DNA of 64,000 nucleotides from Vesta saturnalis (Eukaryota; Arthropoda; Insecta; Coleoptera; Lampyridae), in contig JARFJB010000003.1 of NCBI GenBank assembly GCA_036346205.1, forward strand, positions 2,488,001-2,552,000, in the 5' to 3' direction. Every line of letters starts with the position of its first letter. Position 1 is the first letter of the stretch. Below are positions 46,915-57,701 of this stretch, one piece after another. The notes beneath the pieces are model-generated. The model saw nothing but the letters and a program-made list of their open reading frames with translations, was not told where the DNA came from and ran no database searches. The position numbers and the translations under genes were made by a program.

Positions 46915-49527
46915 CCTTCTAAAAGAATAACCTGTTTTGTAGTAGTATAAACATTTACAAAAACTACGTGAAAACTTCTCTTTATATGCTTTTACCAAAA
47001 AAAGAAAATCAATAGAAACAAAATTTGAATTTTTTTTTTCGATTTCCATGTTTGTAAAAATAGAGCTGCCTGGTGATTGCAGCCACCTTCAATTGTAAAA
47101 GACAAACACCATAATGATGGCGATAGAAAATTACTTATTAAAACATCAAACAATTTAACAAAACTTAAATTAAAATTATTAGACAACCCTCACCCCACGC
47201 CCCACGATACGTTCGCCGCCCCGGTGGTTATTTTCTATGCATCTATTTATTTGCATTTAAATTTTGCTCAAATAGTAATCACATAAATTGATTAAAATGA
47301 AGGACAATAACGCTCTCACACTGGACCTTTCGTTGTTTTAATTTGCATAAACAATTTGTTGCTCAAATAATTACTATAAGTAAATTTGTTCCCGCACTAT
47401 AATTAACAATAAATTGAACATAATCGAATTTGTTGCTAATATAAACAATAAAAGACGACGGAGTCGATGTGCCCTCAGGGACTTTTCTTTTAAACAATGT
47501 GTTGCTCAAATAGTTACTTAAAATGTCACTATAATTAGCAATAATTTATACCTGATCAAGGATGCTAATTATAAACAATTACTACGAAAATTTGTTCTTC
47601 AAAATTAACAATTTTATACATAATCGAATTTGTTGAATTATAATCAATAAAAACGACGGAGAATCGATGGTTTCTCCTAAAGTTTTCTTTATTTTAATTT
47701 ACATAAACGATTTGTTGCTCAAATAGTTACTACGCAAAATTGCACAAAAAATTTATACATCGAATTTGTTACTAATTATAAACAAAAAAATAACGGAGAA
47801 TGATGTTCCATAATTTTTTAATTTTTTTTTGTTATTAAAAAAGCACTAAATTAAAATAATTTATACATAATCGAATTGGTTGTTAATATAAACAATAAAA
47901 ACTTCGGAGAATAATCTCTCCACGGGACTTTTCTTTGTTTTGATTTAAAAATTGTTTAATTATAAAAAAAACGACGGAAAATCGATGTTTATAATTTGTA
48001 TAAACAATTTGTTGCTCAAAATGAGGCACAATGATTTTCGTTTTTATTAATTAAAACAAATTGATAGAGTATAAATTATTGTTAATTATAGTGCAATTTA
48101 CGTAGTAACTATTTGAGCAAAAATTGGCAAAGTAAAACAAAAAAATTTTTTTTTTTATTGTTTATAATTAGTAACAAATTAGATTATGTATAAATTATTG
48201 TTAATTATAGTGCGAAGAACAAATTTACGTAGTAATTATTTGAGCAACAAATTGTTTATGCAAATTAAAACAACGAAAGGTCCAGCGCGAGAGCGTATCG
48301 ATTGTCCTTCATTTTCTTAGTAACAAATTCGTTAATCTGTAAGTTATTGTTATTTATAATGTGAAAATCAATTTTACGTAATTACTACTTGAGCAGGGAA
48401 TTGTAAATGCAAATAAATAAAGGCAATGAAAATAACTTGCACCGGGGCGGCGAACGCTTCGTGGTTATCTTGACGAAGTGGGTACGTCAAATAATTTTAA
48501 TTTAAGTTTTGTTAAATTGTTTGATGTTTTAATAAGTAATTTTCTATCGCTACCCTTTTTTAGTGAAGCTCAAATCATGTCTTTTACTATTAATCATAAA
48601 ACTAATCCTTTTCAATTCTGAAAGGATACATAACTTTTTTTGCAAATATCGCAAGTTATTATTACTATTTTACAGCAACAAATTTCCGCCTGACGTTCGT
48701 TCGTTTTCTTCTACGCAATAAGTTTTTTTTGGGGGGGGGGGGTCCAGCTTTACGTTAAATTGGCCCACCCACTGTTCTTATTTACTGCTGTTCTTCTTGC
48801 GCAACAAATTAGTACATAATTAGCACTACTTTTTTTAATAAGTCGGATTTTTTTTCTGTTGGCGGGGGGTCCAACTTAATGGACGTTTACCTATATTTTA
48901 TCAAATGGCTCATCAACGTTAACCAACTTCACACCCATATCCGTAACCAGGGTTAAGTAATATGGGGAGTTATACCTGGGATCTGGAAGGTTTGATAATT
49001 CCGCAGGATAGATCAGAATGTGGTGGTCCTCCAAAAAATTTTCAGACCAGCACCTTACGTAACGCCGTCAAAAAAAACATGACTCAATGTTTAGTTAAAC
49101 ACGAAATTGATTCAAAATTCTTACAGCATTCTTACTTTTCTGCTAAAGTCTTACAGCTCATCAAACACCATCCGCCAAAATTGCATCCGAAACGGTAACA
49201 TGTGTATAAGCATATTTGATTATATTTGGTTTTAAAGCCAAGTTTTGTTTACTAAATTCAGATTTTTTGCTTAAATACAACTATTCAAAAACATAAAGCC
49301 GGATTTACACTTTACGAACTGTATTTCACTAAATTCATGTTGTTTATTCAGAAATTTTTTAAACTTTTATGTTTAACATGGAAAATAATATACACGTCAC
49401 GAACTGTTTTTTTTAAATTAAGATTTTTTCTCGTGTAACTTTTATATTCAATTGTTCCCAAATTAGTCGAATGTGTACCTTACTAACATAGGATTTAGAA
49501 TTTTTGCAATAGGAACTTTTATGTTTA
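44714..49527. repeat. Tandem duplication, unit B (4.81 kb, rich in small deletions)
   Basis: Unit B is colinear with unit A but about 270 bp shorter. Differences are mostly 1-4 base losses, many in homopolymers or short repeats, with few substitutions. The interval 47500-48160 is worst affected, while 48160-49527 is almost identical to unit A and there it is unit A that carries several of the small losses. The right transposon TIR ends at 47090 with CCACCTTC in place of CCACCCCTTC. Confidence 0.9.
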
Positions 49528-50300
49528 ACTGCATTAAAAATGGTTACATTCACATATTCAAAGTTGATTGTCTTTAGCTCTAAACTACTATTTTTTTTCT
49601 AAATTAAGATATTTTCACATACAACGCTTATAATCAACTATTCCCCAACGTAAGAGTCAGAGTTGCACTTTGGAAACTGTACTTTACTAAATTGAGGAAT
49701 ATTTTGAAATTAGAACTTTTATGTTTCATTGTATAAACGAATTTAAATTAGCTAAGGATTAGAATGTGGTGGTCCGCCTCCAGAAAATTTTTTCGCTCTT
49801 AAGAAACATATTTTAAAGTATTTACAAATTGACGTGTTTTTGGTATTGTGTATTAGACCCGTTTGACATATTGATATTTAGTGCTGCCAACAAATGTGAT
49901 GACGCCACCAAAGCATAACGTCGTCAAAAGCAACATTACTCAATGTTTCGTTAAAAACAAAATTAATTTAAAATTGTTACAGCATTCTTACATCGCTAAT
50001 GGTAATGTGTATAAATATATTTGATTATGATTGTCCTGAAGCCCAAGTTTACATTTTAAAAACAGTTTTTTTTACTAAATTCAGATGTTTTTACTCAATT
50101 AAACAAATTTTTGTTTTATGGCGCAATGACGGTTTTCGTACTCGAGCCCTTTTCTCACCTCAAAATTTATTATGGACAATACTAACTATACAAATGGCGA
50201 TCTCACAAAAATAATCTAGTAACTGTACAACAATAATGTAACGTTAACGAATAGATAAAATTCAACACAGAAATTATGAATTGTTAAGCAGTAAAAACTA
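49528..50300. repeat. Satellite half-units and a diverged third copy of the 44.1 kb repeat
   Basis: Satellite words (ACTGCATTAAAAATGGTTAC, TTTACATTTTAAAAACAG) continue to about 50100. Between them lies the degraded copy of the 44147 repeat. No coding sequence is supported. Confidence 0.5.
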
Positions 50301-51687
50301 ATGTAGCACAAATAAGTAAATAAAAGTTCTAATAGACGTTCCAATTGCACTCAATCTTTTTTTAATGTGTGCGAAACCCAAATATGGAATTTGAAAGTTC
50401 AACACCTCATTGTAGAAGGGACCACCTTCAGGCAATTTGTAAAAAAAAGTTTAAATTAGGTGTCAAGTGTCGAATCTAGCGAACTCAACAACAATTATTT
50501 GGCAATTAAAAATTAATTTTCTTTATTTCTTTAGGGAGGAACCATCTCCACCCAGATAAATTATAAAAACAGTTGTAAGGTCTTATTTATATTCAAAATT
50601 AGGGTGAGAGATTGGAAATTGAAAGCAATAAAAGCACTAACGTGTTCATGGCAACTAAACAAAGATCAATTTCTAAATCGGTCGAGAGCGGAAGACCAAT
50701 GTCACATAACCATAACTTTTAAAAAAACCTTCCCAGTAAATGTAAAAATGTTCTAGTACTGATTGGTACTAAAAATTCAATAGTAAACCGCATCTGTTAA
50801 AGTTGGTATAAATCGTTCAGCACTAAAGAGCTCTAACTAACAACTCATTAAAAAGTTAAATGTCAAAATCTATTGCATGTAAAGTGCTAACTTGATTCAA
50901 ATTCCAGTATATGAAGTAAAAGAATCTGACAAGCACACTTTAAAATTATTAAGCACTAATTTATACCAAAAATCCAATTTTACTCGTTGTAGAGGGGCCA
51001 TGGTCAGAAAAATTACAAAAAAGGTTAATCTCGTACTTATCTATGGGAAAAGTTTAACTTCAATTTCACACAATGTATGGTTTATCATAGTTTATCATCA
51101 ATAAACCAATTTGTGTTAAAGGTTCAGTTCCAAATTTCATCGCAGAAAGGCCCATCTTTAGACGAAGAATTCTATTGTTAAGGTCGTACTGTCCACAATC
51201 AATTTTTTAATTTTAAAACCATTAATTGCTTTCAGTAGCAGGGTTAGAAACTTGTGACCACTAATGAGCACTAACGGGTGTTGTTAAAATTATATAAGTA
51301 TTGTTTGTGCATATGAAAGAGTGATTGTAGTTTAATTTCATGGTAGCTTTTACTAGAAGGGTGAGAAATTTGAGAGCACTAATGAGAAATATGTGTTGTT
51401 TCTTATGGAGGTGTGAACATAGACCTAATTCTACGTGTTTTACCTTCTGAAGCAGTAGTGGTAGTGTTACATCACTAAATAACACTAATGCAACATGTAG
51501 ATGATGCCGTTGACCTGAAATGGATCTTCAGGTTTATTGTTTTTTGCTAAATATTTAACAAATGGAAATATTCCAATTTCGTTCATTAGTGTCAAATATC
51601 TACATATTATAAATTCCTCCCCCCTGCGAACAATGCTCAGCGTAGAGGCATTGCATGAAAACTTGTCCACTTAGAATAATTTGTATA
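50301..51687. repeat. Very degenerate tandem-like repeats; no gene
   Basis: Blocks of the type GnACTAA followed by TTCCAAATTTCA and GTAGAAnGGnCCA recur near 50386, 50630, 50770-50830, 50940-51010, 51110-51160 and 51240-51260. Spacing is irregular (about 150-200 bp) and similarity is low, so this is tentative. Confidence 0.3.
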
Positions 51688-51760
51688 CTTGAATAAAATA
51701 TACAGAAAAAATATTTTCTTTAGCTGGGAATCGAACCAAACTTTCCAATTACCAGTTGTA
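51688..51760 (-). repeat. SINE-like fragment with a pol III B box, copy 1
   Basis: On the minus strand GGTTCGATTCCC matches the B-box consensus, followed by AGCTAAAGAAAATATTTTTT. A similar arrangement lies at 54030-54085. No clear A box, so only a fragment is likely. Confidence 0.35.
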
Positions 51761-51907
51761 AGATCAACGAATTTTGGTTAGAAAAAATGTATGTTACCAG
51801 AAAAAAATTAGTAATTGCATGTGTTAATATAAAAATGCAAACTTTCATGATTATTACTCATAATTAAAATACTTATAAAATATTTGATAATATTTTTATT
51901 GATTATG

Positions 51908-53957
51908 GGGCACTTGCGTACAGAGCATTTGCGTACATGTCAAATTCGGAGGCACTTGCGTACACAAGGAAAGGAGAGATTACCAGGTAAACAAAAATCC
52001 TTTTTAAATAGGTATTTGCGTACAACAGCAATAATAAAATGTAAGAATAAACTTTCCTTCGCACTTTGTCCAGGTTTAGGACTGGCAACCTATAAAATTA
52101 TTTTCTTAAATACCGAACCAAGAAACTAATTCTATACATTGGCGTGTTTAAAAGTTTTTTTATTTTTTTTATTTTTATATATTTTTTTTTTTTTTACTTT
52201 TTTTTGTTTTTAAATTTTTTTGTGTTTTTTTATTCAAACTTAGCCATATAGGCAAGAGGTTTCAAACATTTTTTTACATCTTTAGTACTTTCAAAAATAA
52301 GAACGGTCTTTTTAATCTTAGCATCTACCTGTACATACTTTTTTTCCTTCTTTTACCAACAAGATTTAATTGGGCTCGTTTGAAAATAACCTCAGCGAAC
52401 TCAGCATCTTCTTTTAATTTTTTAATAAGTTCTTTGATTGTAAGAGTGTTCTTTTTTATTGCTGTACCATCCCTCGACAGCATTATTCGTTCTGTGTCTT
52501 TTATTATGACAGTTCCAGTCTTTCAATGCTATGTGGGGATTTTATAGCTACTGCTCTACAAAATAATCAAAAAATTGGGAAAGTTTTGCATGGGTAGGTG
52601 TATCTTCCTGTATACTTAACCAACCATCTTCTACTTTCGATTGGAAGATAAGATAAAGCAGCACACTTTCGTAGAGTTAATCGTTTTCATCATTTTCTTT
52701 ATACTTAGTTGCTTATCCCAACTCCTGTATTTTCCGCTAAAGACTGATTAAGGTGGAAGTTACAACCATTGATACAAACCAATCGAAACACATTTTTAAG
52801 AGCCGCAATGGCCGTTTGTTCAAAATCCAGGGATACCGTTTTCGGATTCCATTTTGCCACATTCTTCACTATCGTAAACCACTTTTCATAAGTCCGACGA
52901 GTTTTGTTGTTAATCAAAGCATACGTGACAGGAATTCTATTAGTTTCTTCAGTAGTGCTGCCAATGTCAGCATGAATGGTGTATATGTGTTTAAATTGTT
53001 TGCTGCAACATTTAAATGGCCCATCTATGAACAAGTCTGAACAAGTTGATGAAGCTTCTCCGCCGATGGTGCTAGAAAACACAAACAATCTATCTTCTTC
53101 TTCTTGATTGTCGAATAGTAGAAAACTCGTACTGTCATTCAATTGTAAAACTTCTTCCGGAAGAATTATTTCTTCAGCACTAACAGGCTCAATTTTCTTA
53201 CCTTGAGCATGTCGTCTAATACGGTTTAAACTTGATCTTGCTGAAAACATTGTGGGCATTTCAGTAATAAATTCGTAACCGTGATTGAATAGCGGCCCAA
53301 TTTCTTCGTTATAAATTTTTGAAGTTGATTCTTCTTCATCTCGCATGCGTTTCTTCACAGAAGCAAAATGGTTCTTCACTTCTGTTTTTGCAGACAAATG
53401 TGCTCCGAAACAGATAAAACTTCATTGCCACGAGTTTTTAAGGTTTGTAAGGTTTTTAAGTTTCACAGCCAACTCACTACATCTTCTTTATTTGCACGGT
53501 GTTTTCTATACTGATATCCATCTAGTATTGCTGAAGGTTTTCTTTTCCTCGTTTCTATAATCTCTAGTTGAGACATATTACGCGTTGAAATTAAAACTAC
53601 GTCAATTTAACTCAAAGGCAAGCAGACAAAAATTGAGAGTTCCCTATTATTGCCAATTATATACCATATACCTAATATCCACTAGATATTAGACAGGAAC
53701 CAATCGCAAGAAATAATGAAAATACTAATTACCTACCCCTCATTTCTCAGAAAGCTTAGCCTTTTCCAATAAGTCTTAATGGGATTGTAATTAAAATTAA
53801 AACTTGCATTTTTAAAGAGCATTATAGATTGTACGCAAATACCTCTATCTAAAACAATTTTTTTTTGCCTGCGAATCCCTCCTTTCCTTATGTACGCAAG
53901 TGCCTCCGAATTTGTCATGTACGCAAATGCTCTGTACGCAAGAGACCCGATACCACT
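51908..53957 (-). mobile_element. Mutator-like element (MULE) with 9 bp target duplication TTGATTATG
   Basis: TTGATTATG occurs at 51899-51907 and 53958-53966. Inside, inverted ends share CTTGCGTACAGAGCATTTGC and continue with TCGGAGGCACTTGCGTACA for about 120 bp. TTGCGTACA is reiterated four times in the left end and several times in the right, a subterminal binding-site pattern. The left end lacks about 10 terminal bases relative to the right end. The transposase gene is on the minus strand. Length is about 2.05 kb. Confidence 0.85.
52230..53576 (-). pseudogene. MULE transposase with N-terminal FLYWCH-type finger, broken
   Basis: Start MSQLEIIETRKRKPSAILDG at 53576, then YQYRKHRANKEDVVSWL and LKTRGNEVLSVSEH, the outline of a FLYWCH zinc finger. 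A stop follows SWL where the first Cys is expected. The main open piece (53397-52705) contains FIDGPFKCCSKQFKHIYTIH, VTYALINNKTRRTYEKWF and TVSLDFEQTAIAALKNVF followed by INGCNFHLNQSL, matching the MULE catalytic domain with Asp in VSLDFEQ and the Cys/His of GCNFHL. Further frames to 52230 include NNAVEGWYSNKK and a basic tail ending YMAKFE. At least three frame breaks. Confidence 0.8.
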
Positions 53958-54029
53958 TTGATTATGCATACGTTAATATTTTCTAAATATCAACAAATCG
54001 TTCATAACACTAAATACGTTGCGTATTTA

Positions 54030-54085
54030 AAGAAAATGCACAGAAAAATATTTTTTTCTATCAAAGGAATCGAACCGCTATCTAA
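54030..54085 (-). repeat. SINE-like fragment with a B box, copy 2
   Basis: GGTTCGATTCC on the minus strand is followed by an A/T tract like that at 51690-51730. The shared CACTCATAATTAAAATACTT near 54906 and 51856 suggests that the two regions are copies of one larger repeat. Confidence 0.35.
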
Positions 54086-54130
54086 TCCTAATTGCGGTTC
54101 GATGTGGTAGTTAGAAAATATTTTTTTCTG

Positions 54131-57100
54131 AAACTACCTTAGAAACAATTACTCTCGTCTCTAAAAAAGGCAAGGAAAATTGGATTTTCCTCGCTAGTGA
54201 GGAAAGAAAAAAACAATATTGTCGCGTTAATAATGACATTTAAAATTGGAACATACCCGTACCAATCTCTTTATTCCGCGTCTACACAACTAACCTACAA
54301 AAGTGACAAATTAGTTCTTTTTAGTTAATTTGTACTTCCTAAATAAGCAAGAACTAACCTAAAAAATGAATAACTTGTCGCCAAGTCTACATTACTTACT
54401 ACATACATGACAAGTTTTGTAGCGAACGTCATTACTGCATTATGATCATTTTTCCATTTCGATTGTAGTTTCAAAACTATGTGTAAAACTCCAGAAAGAA
54501 GTCATTTTTCAATTCGAGTTTGACACACGAGCGTAACGTGTTAGTGAATAAATGTGTTAATATATTATGTAATATAATTACATATAATTTTTTCTTAAAG
54601 TCACAACAAAAGTTATCCTTTTTATCCAAAGCAATTGCATATTATTGTATGGTTATGTTTATTCATTGATTAAAATTATTTAATTTTTATGCAACACGTT
54701 TGACTAGGTTCAAAGTATGTATGCAATATAGTGTTATTTTTCCAATTATGGTAAATACATTTTCGTTTGAAGAAGCGCAATGTTTTGCGAAACGTAACTT
54801 TACCCTTTTATTTATATTACATGCAATTAATATAATTCTTCAAATGTTAAAATTATTACACAATTAGTGTTGCATCTCATAAATTATTAAATTTCACGAT
54901 TATCACTCATAATTAAAATACTTATCTTGTAGGTATTAAATCGTTTTTTATCTTCATATAAATTTATACGTTCTCACTAAATGGTAATATCTTTATGAAT
55001 TACTTGAGATGATTTCAGAAATTTATTTTGACATTTTAATGACAACAACTGTAATAATTGTTACCGAAAAGTACAAATTGATATAAAGATAAATAAAAAA
55101 ATACACGATATAATACCTAAAGATAAGCATTTTAGTTATAAAGTATGTGTAAGATTACCTTTATAGTAAACGAACACGTGACTACTTCCGTACATCCGGA
55201 AGTGATGTCAATATTTTCATTTCCATGTTCGAAAACTTACCAATATTTCTTGTATCGGTTTACAAAATGGCTACTCCGTGTATGTTAGTATATGCCGTCA
55301 ACTTCTTAAAATTCAACTTGAGAAATTATTTCAATTTTGGTTTTCATGTTCAAAACGGGAGTAAGTGCTTTGTTGTTATGACAACGGCGCTCAGCGTTTT
55401 TTGGATTAAAACAAATCGCCATAGCAACTACGTGAAGGGTCGTCGTACAACTTAAAAGTTGTAGCAGTCGTAATCGTAAAAGCATAATAAATTTCTTATC
55501 TAACAATATCCTTACATTTCATGGTCTACTTGACTTTGTAATTTTAATTAACTTCGATTATGAATTATGACCATTATATGTTTTGCACTCAATACTATGT
55601 TCTCCTATAATACTGTTTTTGTTATTTCAACGTATTCAGAATCACTGCAATCTCTTGAGAATTTTTTCAAAATTTATTGTCATATAATATTCTTTATTCA
55701 ATCATCGATGATCGTTTAATTTACCAAGAAATTTTAATTAACATTATGGAATGCGACCAAACCTCAAACAAATTGATTCATATTTCCGCATACATTCAAA
55801 ACAGTTATTAAAAAATAATGTTCTTTAATTAACATAAAATTTAATTAAACGCGATGTTTTATAGAAAGACAAAACGGAAGCATTCCTATAATGTGTGAAT
55901 ATGCGTGCCCTAAAGCAATTGAGATGACACGGAGTAGTTGACATTGTTGTAATGAGATCCCATTTAACCTTTAACTCGAAAATTATTATAGTAAATGCAC
56001 AAAACAAAAAAGTTTTTTAAATTGTTACATAAACAAATACTTTGTTCCACAAATTGTTATTAGTTCGGAGGTTTGAATTATGTAAAACCTTTATGCATTA
56101 TTATTGCCTTTTAAAAGTTTATGGTGATTTTAAATCAAGATAATGAGATTACGATTACGCGTTTCGCATATCGAACAATTTCGTTCATGTTTACTTGTCG
56201 AAGTAGTACATTAAGTAAGTAACGAAACACGTATTTCGCATTTGCTCTTTTTCTTTTCATTACTTCCGTCAACCCGGAAGCATCATATTATTTATTGTTG
56301 AAAGGTTTTAGATTACAGTAAACGCATTTATCACCATGATATATATTTGTGGTTGTATACAGAAGTTTTTGTTTTATTTTTTTTAATTTGTACAAAATTT
56401 TCTAAACTGCTATCAATTTTCCACTCTTTAATTTAGATTTATTACATATATAAATCATCAGGCTAACGGTTCCAGTAAGTTGAAAGAATGTTTTAAAATT
56501 GTCTCCCTCTTTAAGACCCTTACTCTGTTAAAGGTGGTAAATCTGTTGTAATCCCTCCTAGTTAATGCAATACGTACAAGATATTTAAAATACCCCTGCT
56601 CTTATCGCGAGTTCCGGAACTATTTGGGAACATTTAAAGTAAGAGAACTCAACTTTGTCATTTAAAATTAGACATTTTTTATTGCGTAAATTGCAAAAGT
56701 GCAACTGATTTAAGAAGTTCAGAAGCAATTAAAACTTTTAAAATTGGCTATATTTACTTCTTAAAGCAAATACTCTGTCTGAAATGAGTAAAGTAAAATC
56801 TCCTTTGATGATCAAAGAGTGATAAAATACCGTGAAACATGTTTTTAGCCACCCTGTACATCCACTTGAATGCAGAATTGAATTATAAAAGTACCTATTT
56901 GAATTAAAATTCCTCAATCTCACGTATCAAAACGAATAGATAAGCTTATCTAGTTTTTAGGATTGTTACTTATTTCTGTTACAATTCAGTTACGGTTTAT
57001 TGTTAGTCATCTCATTTATCTATTTTATTAACTCCACTCTATGATTGTTTAATTAAAAGTTCAGAAATGGCTGAGAAAGTACAGAATTAGTTAGTGTCTC

Positions 57101-57693
57101 TAATATTTAACTATTTATTTACAAGTTACAACAAACATAACAGAACTTGATAAATAAACATAACACTGATAATTAAGTGAGCTTGAGTATGAATTGCAAG
57201 AAAAGCTAATAAATGAAGCGAAACAGCCTGGGATTAGCAAATTCAACTATGTTAAGTTAGCTAACTAAACACATAAATGCCTTGGTGTCTGACTCGATTT
57301 GTTTAATATTTTTTATATTTGATTAAATTAAAACAATCGATCACTTTGCAATTAGCGACGCTATTTTCACGCAGGTTGTGGAACAGTTTACAATCCCAAC
57401 TGGATTCATGCGATTTTTTGATTTATTAGTTTTTGCTTTAAATCAAAAAAATAAACTAAAAATCCTGTACTTCGTAATCATTCCCGCTTTACGTATTCAT
57501 ATGAAATAAACGCACTTTGAATGAAAATTTTACCTCACCATTTTAGATTTTGCTAAAATTTGGTGTACTCATAGTTGGTGCTGAGACTAAGGGAAATATC
57601 AAATTTCAATTTTTTATCTCAAACCGTTTCTGAAATATGGGCTATGTACAATTTTCAAAAACTAGCCAAAAAAGCGTGAACAGGCGGGAGCCT
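54131..57693. other. Non-coding; isolated palindromic ACTTCCGG words
   Basis: No gene found. ACTTCCGTACATCCGGAAGT at 55184-55203 and ACTTCCGTCAACCCGGAAGC near 56270 resemble the inverted ACTTCCGG...CCGGAAGT blocks in the palindromic MITE at 24180 and 26480. CCACCCTGTACATC near 56852 is a lone transposon-end motif. Confidence 0.45.
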
Positions 57694-57701
57694 GCTATAA
57701 A

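Noticed and set aside
55225..55455. 76-codon frame on the plus strand
   Set aside because: No known motif; it overlaps an ACTTCCGG-type repeat fragment and has no supporting context.
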